This document shows positions 8,106-13,463 of a stretch of DNA of 13,463 nt, in pieces. The stretch lies in the NCBI GenBank assembly GCA_022813625.1, contig JAKLMB010000069.1:1-13463 (forward strand). The letters run 5' to 3'. The DNA comes from Aaosphaeria pasadenensis (lineage: Eukaryota > Ascomycota > Dothideomycetes > Pleosporales). How positions within the stretch are numbered: the first letter of the stretch is position 1; each line of letters starts with the position of its first letter. The notes beneath the pieces were generated by a model, which saw only the letters and a list, made by a program, of their open reading frames with translations, was not told the DNA's origin and ran no database searches. Made by a program: the position numbers and the translations under genes.

Positions 8106-9601
8106 ATGGCACGATGCAATAGCACCCTCGCAGTTGGAGGTACGCTTTTTTCCCTCTCCTTGCTAACTTGCCTAACAAAAAATAGTGCACGAAACTGCCT
8201 CGATTGGCAGCCTCACAGCTCATGGTCTTTTGATATTGCTATCGACACTCAGCTCAATAGTTGCATGCACGCTGTCAGTATATCTGATCTACCAACATCT
8301 CATCAACTACACGCAACCGAAAGTGCAGAAGCTGTAAGCACAGCATCAAATAAGGAATACAAACTAAGTACTGACAAGTCATGGCAGTATCATTCGCATC
8401 TTGTTCATGGTACCGATGTACTCGATATTCTGTACCCTAAGTATTCCATGGTATAAACAAAGTGTATACTTCGGCGCAGTCTACGAATTCTATGAGTCCC
8501 TGGTTATTGCCAGCTTTTTTTTGCTCCTCTGTCGGTATTTGAATCCAGATCTTAACGTAGTCCGGACCACTTTCGGCTTACTCGAGCCACAACCATGGCT
8601 ACAACCTGTCCGATTCATCCGCAAGGTGGTGTTCCGTAAGAAAGTCGAAAACACTAGGGATGGCTCACTCTGGTTCAGCGTAACGTTCTACCCGCCCTCC
8701 GCATGAACCATTGGCAACTTGGTTTTCTTGTGTGTCTTCTATATCGTAGCTAACTGCGAGCAGATTATTTGGCTCTGTGTACTACAATTCTGCGTAGTAA
8801 AGTTTCTCGGTGCTCTCACAAAGATCATTACAGAGGCCTCAAGTGTGTACTGCAAAGAATCGTATGATCCTGGCTATGCAAGAATCTGGGTATGTGAGTT
8901 CTGTCAACAAAGCATATAATGGCCGGTATGGTGGCTGTGTGCTAACTACTGTTATGTTGCTCTAGGTTTTCGTCATCGAAATCATCTCTCTTGTAACAGC
9001 CATGTTTTGCCTTCTCCAATTTTACAAGCAGACTAAGCTCGAGCTTGCACCACACCGCCCGTTACTGAAGTTCATCGCTATTAAATTAGTAGTGTTCCTT
9101 TTCTACGTACAGGGTGTAAGCATATCTCCAAAGTGTCCTCTTTCCTAGTATGCTCACAGACAATAGTTTGTCTTCGGTCAATTGACGAAGAACGGAGGAT
9201 CCATGTCCCCTACAGATGCCATATCGTATCCTTCCCTAGCAGTGGGTATTCCTAATACAGTGTTGTGCTTTGAAATGGCAGCTGTGTCTGTCTTGCACCT
9301 CTACGCTTATCCGTACAGAGGGTTCAAAGTGGAGACATTGGAGGACTCCGAAGGCATTGAATGCTTCACTGCAGGTCATCACCAATCTAACGATGGCATA
9401 GCCGATCGAGAATCTACCGCAACAGACCGCTATATTGCACAGCCAACGACTCGGACCTTGAGAAAGGCAATAATTCATGTTCTGAGTTTCAAAGACATGT
9501 GGCAAGCCATTGTGCAAGCGCCGCAGCATCTTTGCAGCCATGATAGAATGAGGCATATACGTTCTCAGCAGAGGCTAGACAGGGAGAACCTTGACTACTA
9601 G
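8106..9601 (+). CDS. DUF300 / Ost-alpha (TMEM184-type) 7-TM membrane protein, six exons, 394 aa
   Basis: Integral membrane protein of the organic solute transporter alpha family (PF03619-type). Fungal members are mostly uncharacterised; some sit in the vacuole or other endomembranes. Exons I infer: 8106-8139, 8186-8333, 8388-8679, 8764-8889, 8966-9115 and 9167-9601, totalling 1185 nt, all phases consistent. Introns (46, 54, 84, 76 and 51 nt) have GT...AG ends, most with clear CTAAC or CTGAC branch sites. The protein starts MARCNSTL, with a possible N-glycosylation site at Asn5. Helices lie at about 25-47, 62-80, 97-112, 159-180, 201-220, 236-256 and 277-299. Family landmarks are IIRILFMVPMYSI, EFYESLVIASFF, EPQPW, LELAPHRPLLKF (PHRP 229-232) and the VGIPNTVLCFEM segment. 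A polar tail of about 95 residues follows. The gene looks intact and is divergent from the P450. Confidence 0.93.
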
Positions 9602-9662
9602 CTTACTACTACGAGCCTTTTGCAGGCACTAGCTCTTGCTGGCTAAAACTACTGCTGTAATA

Positions 9663-9825
9663 TATAGAGGGTTGGCACGTCAGGCTGGCTACCTGCTAGT
9701 ATCATGTACACTTTAACCTTAATCAGCTGCCTTATAGTAAATAAGAGACTGTAGATGCACGTATTATACCTTGTATTAACTATAAACACTAGCAGGTAGC
9801 CAGCCTAACGTGCTAACCCTCTATA
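9663..9825. mobile_element. 38-bp inverted-repeat element (MITE-like or LTR fragment)
   Basis: Positions 9663-9700 are the reverse complement of 9788-9825 apart from two mismatches, with 87 bp between the arms. The core of the left arm is GGCTGGCTACCTGCTAGT (9683-9700). Both mismatches are transitions of the RIP kind in the right arm (TG to TA and CA to TA relative to the left arm). No ORF lies between the arms. It may be a small non-autonomous DNA transposon. An alternative is part of a solo LTR, since TGTAATATATAG (about 9656) and CTATAGTGTAACA (about 9847) could be TG...CA ends; no target-site duplication was found for either reading. Confidence 0.6.
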
Positions 9826-11040
9826 GATCCCTGGCATAACAGGCAGCTATAGTGTAACAGGGTTATCTAAGTAGAGACTTAGACATGTAACTATAAAGGG
9901 GTTCTATTAAGTAGTAAGGGCTATAGGCATAGTATTAATATACTAGTAAGGTTAAATATTAATTAATTACTATTATATAAATATATTACTAAAGATATTA
10001 TAAGTAATCTTTTATTAAAAAACTAGATATAGAGAACTATATTATAAATTAATAATAAGAGCCTATCTATAAAATATATTCTACTTATATATATAAGTAT
10101 ATTTAGTAAATTTATTAGGTTTATAAAATAAATTTATAAATTCTAGATTTATAATATTTATTAAATAAATTTATAAATCTATTATATAATTAGATTATAT
10201 ATCTATATTATACTTTACTTTATCTATATAAAGCTTATCTATATACTCCTATTCTTATAGGTCCTTTTTATAGGATTTCTTATTACCTTTTAGCTACTTA
10301 GAATTATTACTATTTAGTTTATCTATAATACTATCTTCCCTCTCTAAGCCTTTAGCTTAAGGGTTATTCTATCCTATACCTAGTATTATATAATTAGGCC
10401 TATTCCTATCTTTAGCTAGATAATAGCTATCTTTTATACCTCTATTATCTTCTATAGCTAAGAAGTACTCTCTTACTAATTATATACTTTAGTTTAGTTC
10501 TAAAGTATTTCTATATCCTTACTATATTAATAAGGGTATTTTTTACTAGTTTACTCCTACCTTTAGTAAAGCTTATAAAGTATATATTAGAGCTAATATA
10601 TAATTAGGTTATAAGATATCTAGTATATCTATATTAAAGTATATATAAATAAGTAATATTTATATACTAAGGCTTATTTCTTCTAAGGAAAGCTATTAAC
10701 TATACTTAAGTAAAACTTAAATCTAAGATTATAGCTACTAAGAAGGAATAAAAATATTTCTTAAATAAGGTAGTAAAGACTTATATAAAGCTTACTTAGT
10801 TAAAGTATTAAAAAAGATTTTAGGAGAATTATACTATTACTTAAGCTTAAGTAGTTAAGGCTAAGTTAAATTAAGAAGAATATCTTACTATAAGTAGCCT
10901 AACCCTTTAAGGCTTATATTTATAAAGGGTAGAAAATACTAGTATTACTAAAGCCTTTAGTAAGGGTATAGGTCCTATTTCCTAGTTATAGCTAGGTAAT
11001 CTTAATAAGGTTTTATTATCTTCTAGCTTTCTTTAAGAGA
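9826..11040. repeat. RIP-degraded AT-rich block 3' of the chromovirus pol
   Basis: Extremely AT-rich, almost free of CA and TG, with 10000-10200 being nearly pure A/T. Relative to the minus-strand pol it lies downstream, so it should contain the untranslated tail and 3' LTR of that element, but I cannot delimit an LTR. A 16-nt direct repeat AAATAAATTTATAAAT occurs at 10126-10141 and 10163-10178. The 14-mer TATACTAGTAAGGT at 9939-9952 also forms the first 14 bases of the window, hinting that both flanks hold copies of the same repeat. Confidence 0.6.
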
Positions 11041-11072
11041 TTAAACTTACTAAAAATCCTCTAACTTCTTAA
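10740..11072 (+). pseudogene. possible RIPed plus-strand ORF, unknown
   Basis: One plus-strand frame reads as protein-like segments separated only by TAA and TAG codons, including ENTSITKAFSKGIGPIS before TAG. Stops in this frame could all derive from Gln codons by CpA-to-TpA change. It overlaps the end of the antisense chromodomain by about 20 bases, so it would have to be a separate element abutting the retrotransposon, or a chance result of RIP-biased composition. No family recognised. Confidence 0.25.
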
Positions 11073-13463
11073 GGTAGTTAAAGTTATCTTCTAGTTTCTA
11101 AGTCTTATCTTATAGGTTACTATTTTTATTAGTTCTTAACTATTTAACCTTATAATAGTTCTTTTTATTTATAAATTAATATACTATAATTTCCTCTATA
11201 TTATATTCTTTATCTTATTTATTATAAGTATCTACTTTATATACTATAGGTTAGGTATCTTAAGGTACCTTTTCTAGTAATACTATATAAAATACTAGGT
11301 AGATTTTTATACTAGTTAGGAGTTTTAACTTATAGGTAACTAGTATAATTTATTCTAAAATTTTATATAGGCCTATTTTAAGGTAGTCTAATTTTAAAGA
11401 TAGTTATTTACTAGTAATATTTTTTTATAGTAGCTAAACTTTCTCTTCCTTTTCTAAAGTAAGAGCCTCTTTATACTTTTTATTATAGTATTTTTCTATC
11501 TAGTTATATAGAAAAAGTATATCTTATTATAGTTATTTATATATCTAGGTTATTACTTTAACCTATTCTTTACTATTACTACTTTATAACCTTATTTATT
11601 ATAGTACTTTATAGGTTAGTAGGTTAAATCTATAGTTTATAAAGAATAGTAATACTCCTATTATACTATATTCTAATCTATTATAGGCTAGTTAGGCTAT
11701 TAGTAGTAATATAACCTAATTAGTTTACTTATAATTAAGGTAGTATCTAAGGTATACTTATACTATCTAGTTTATTCTTTCTATTTATCTATCTATCTAT
11801 AGATAGTAGGCTGTAGACATACTATATTTAATTCTAAGTTATGTAAATATAGTTTACTATATCTATAATATAAACCTAATATCTCTATCTATAATAACTT
11901 TACTTAGTACTCTATATTATACTACTATAGTTTGTATAAACCTATATACTACATTTTTAGCCTTACTTATCTCTTTATATAGTAAGAAGTATGCATACTT
12001 TATTACCTTATCTACTATAACTATAATTCTATTATAGACTTCTCCTGTATCTAGATCTTTTAATCCTAGGAGTCTAGTAATAAAGTCTATTATAACTATG
12101 TCCTATAGTTATTCTAGGACCTCTACTAGTTAGAGTTATCTATATAGTACATGTTAGTTAGGTTTATTTCTTTAGCAGTTAGTACAGTCCCTTAGGATAT
12201 TAGTTATAACTTACCTAGTCTTTAGGAAGTAGTATTCCTGTAAAAGCCTTTTTAAAGTCCTCTCTATTCCTTAGTAGCTATATACTAGTACTTTATAAAA
12301 CTACCTTATAAATTCCTTCCTAATCTTAGGTAGTATATATATCCTTTTAAAAACCTTAACTAATCTATTTTTATAGGTTATTCCTACTAGTAAGTAGTAT
12401 AGTCCCTTTTAATTAGCTCTAGTTTCTTTCCTAATCTAATCTTCCTATACTATAGCCCTAGCCTCTACTATTATAGCTAGCTTAGGTTAATTATAGATAA
12501 TTATTCTATCTTTATTAAACTTAAGTAGTATACCTAATACCTAGGCCTTTCCTTATAGGTCTAGCTACCTACTAAGTATATTAGCTCTTAAGTTCTCTAT
12601 ACCTTTAGTATAGATAATTTTAAAGTTATATATTACTAGTATCTATACCTACCTTACTTATTATAGTATTAGTAGTTTTAACTTTATAAATCCTATTAGG
12701 TTCTTATAGTCTAAGAAGACTAGTATTTAGAACCTAGCTCCTTAGAGATATATTCTCTATTCTTTAAATACTTCTACTATTACTAGTATTTCTTTATTAT
12801 AGATATTATAATTAAGTTCTATAGGTTTTATCTTTTATAAATAGTATCTAATAGGGTACCTCTTATCTATCTTTAGGTCTCTTTAGATTAGGCAGGCGCC
12901 TATTATGTAGTCTAAGGCATCTATTTTAAGTAGAACTAGGTACCTTAGGTTAAAGATTTATAGGATTAGTTCCTTTTTAAATTCTACCTTAAGTTTATCT
13001 ATTACTTATTAGTATTCTTTTATCTAGATAAATAGTATATCCTTCTTTAATAGCCTTATTAAGGGTTTTATAATCTTAGTCTAATCTTTAATAAACTTTC
13101 TATAGAAGTTATAGAATCTAAGGAATAATTAAATATCCTTTAGTTTCTTAGGTTTACCCTATTCCTTAATTTCCTAGGTCTTTACTAGTTCTACCTATAG
13201 TTATACAGGTTCTACTATAAATCCTAAAAAGATTATCTTAGTAATATAAAACTTACACTTTCTTTACTTTAAGTATAGCTTTATATCTATTATTTTCTTA
13301 AGTACTATCTTAATATATCCTTTATACTCTTATTTACTTTTAGAGTATATTAGGATATTATCTAGGTATACTATTATATAGTTACTTATATATCCTTTTA
13401 GTATAGTATCTATTCTCCTTTAGAAATATACTAGGGTATTAGTTAGTCTAAATAGTATAACTA
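11040..13463 (-). pseudogene. Ty3/gypsy chromovirus pol, RIP-inactivated, 5' truncated by window edge
   Basis: Reading leftward in a single frame, the domains follow in normal chromovirus order. Reverse transcriptase: YLDNILIYSK, with the catalytic YLDD appearing as YLDN at 13357-13368. RNase H: IDALDYIIGACL at about 12889-12924. An RNase H/linker end of the ENLRANILSR type lies near 12572-12603. Integrase zinc-binding pair CTNC is at 12175-12186. Integrase core: DFIT near 12075-12090, IIDRDIRF near 11880-11900, and a degraded STAYHPQTDGQTER motif at 11761-11820. The C-terminal GPY motif (now GLY) is at 11355-11394. A chromodomain follows at about 11051-11208 (EYNIEEI start, KKLEDF end). All these anchors are separated by multiples of three, so there is no net indel. 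Inactivation is by many TAG/TAA codons at expected Gln and Trp positions. The gag and protease parts lie beyond the right edge. Confidence 0.93.
11051..11208 (-). other. degenerate chromodomain at the end of the integrase
   Basis: Starts EYNIEEI, continues KKNYYKVK where family members read LYYLVKWKGY, and ends KLEDNFNYLKKLEDF, the usual helix after WEP. Tryptophan positions have become stops or other codons through G-to-A changes. In chromoviruses this domain binds methylated histone H3 and steers insertion to heterochromatin. Its presence places the element among the chromoviruses rather than other Ty3 lineages. Confidence 0.8.

Noticed and set aside
7920..8456. Single 178-codon plus-strand ORF
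   Set aside because: It reads through two introns of the DUF300 gene; splicing at 8140-8185 and 8334-8387 gives the conserved helix 1 and helix 2 sequences instead.
9236..9556. 106-aa minus-strand ORF
   Set aside because: Antisense to the last DUF300 exon, which carries the conserved GIPNTVLCFEM segment.
1..13463. tRNA, rRNA, CRISPR arrays or bacterial-type operons
   Set aside because: No cloverleaf, rRNA core sequence or spaced repeat array was seen, and intron-bearing genes with RIP point to a fungal nuclear genome.

Overview
The window looks like filamentous ascomycete (Pezizomycotina) nuclear DNA. Two genes carry five short introns or fewer each (46-84 nt, GT...AG, CTAAC/CTGAC-like branch sites). 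The flanks are extremely AT-rich, with CpA and TpG almost absent and TpA in excess, which is the mark of repeat-induced point mutation (RIP). No species can be named from the sequence.

Layout. 1-~1300: RIP-type AT-rich DNA with nested palindromes and no readable gene. ~1300-3840: balanced composition, no gene I can support, only weak relics (one resembles a sugar-transporter segment at 2577-2741). 3851-4115: broken kinesin-light-chain-type TPR repeats, abutting a non-RIPed piece (4116-~4340). ~4340-5200: nothing recognised. 5206-5481: an unknown reading frame with Trp/Gln-type nonsense codons. 5482-5753: AT-rich. 5754-7475 (minus): intact five-exon cytochrome P450, 504 aa. 7476-8105: divergent intergenic region. 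8106-9601 (plus): intact six-exon seven-helix DUF300/Ost-alpha (TMEM184-type) membrane protein, 394 aa. 9663-9825: 38-bp inverted-repeat element. 9826-~11040: RIP-type AT-rich DNA. ~11040-13463 (minus): pol of a Ty3/gypsy chromovirus (reverse transcriptase, RNase H, integrase, chromodomain), full of nonsense codons but without any net frameshift, running off the right edge.

The P450 and the membrane protein are divergently arranged about 630 bp apart and are the only intact genes seen. They could be a small accessory or secondary-metabolism pair isolated between RIPed repeats, but no backbone enzyme (terpene cyclase, PKS, NRPS, prenyltransferase) is visible, so a shared pathway is inference. 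I found no convincing new kind of biological system. The observations most worth checking are the frame-preserving RIP of the chromovirus, the TPR relic, the possible regulated first intron and in-frame upstream nonsense codon of the P450, and the RIP-marked inverted repeat at the island border.
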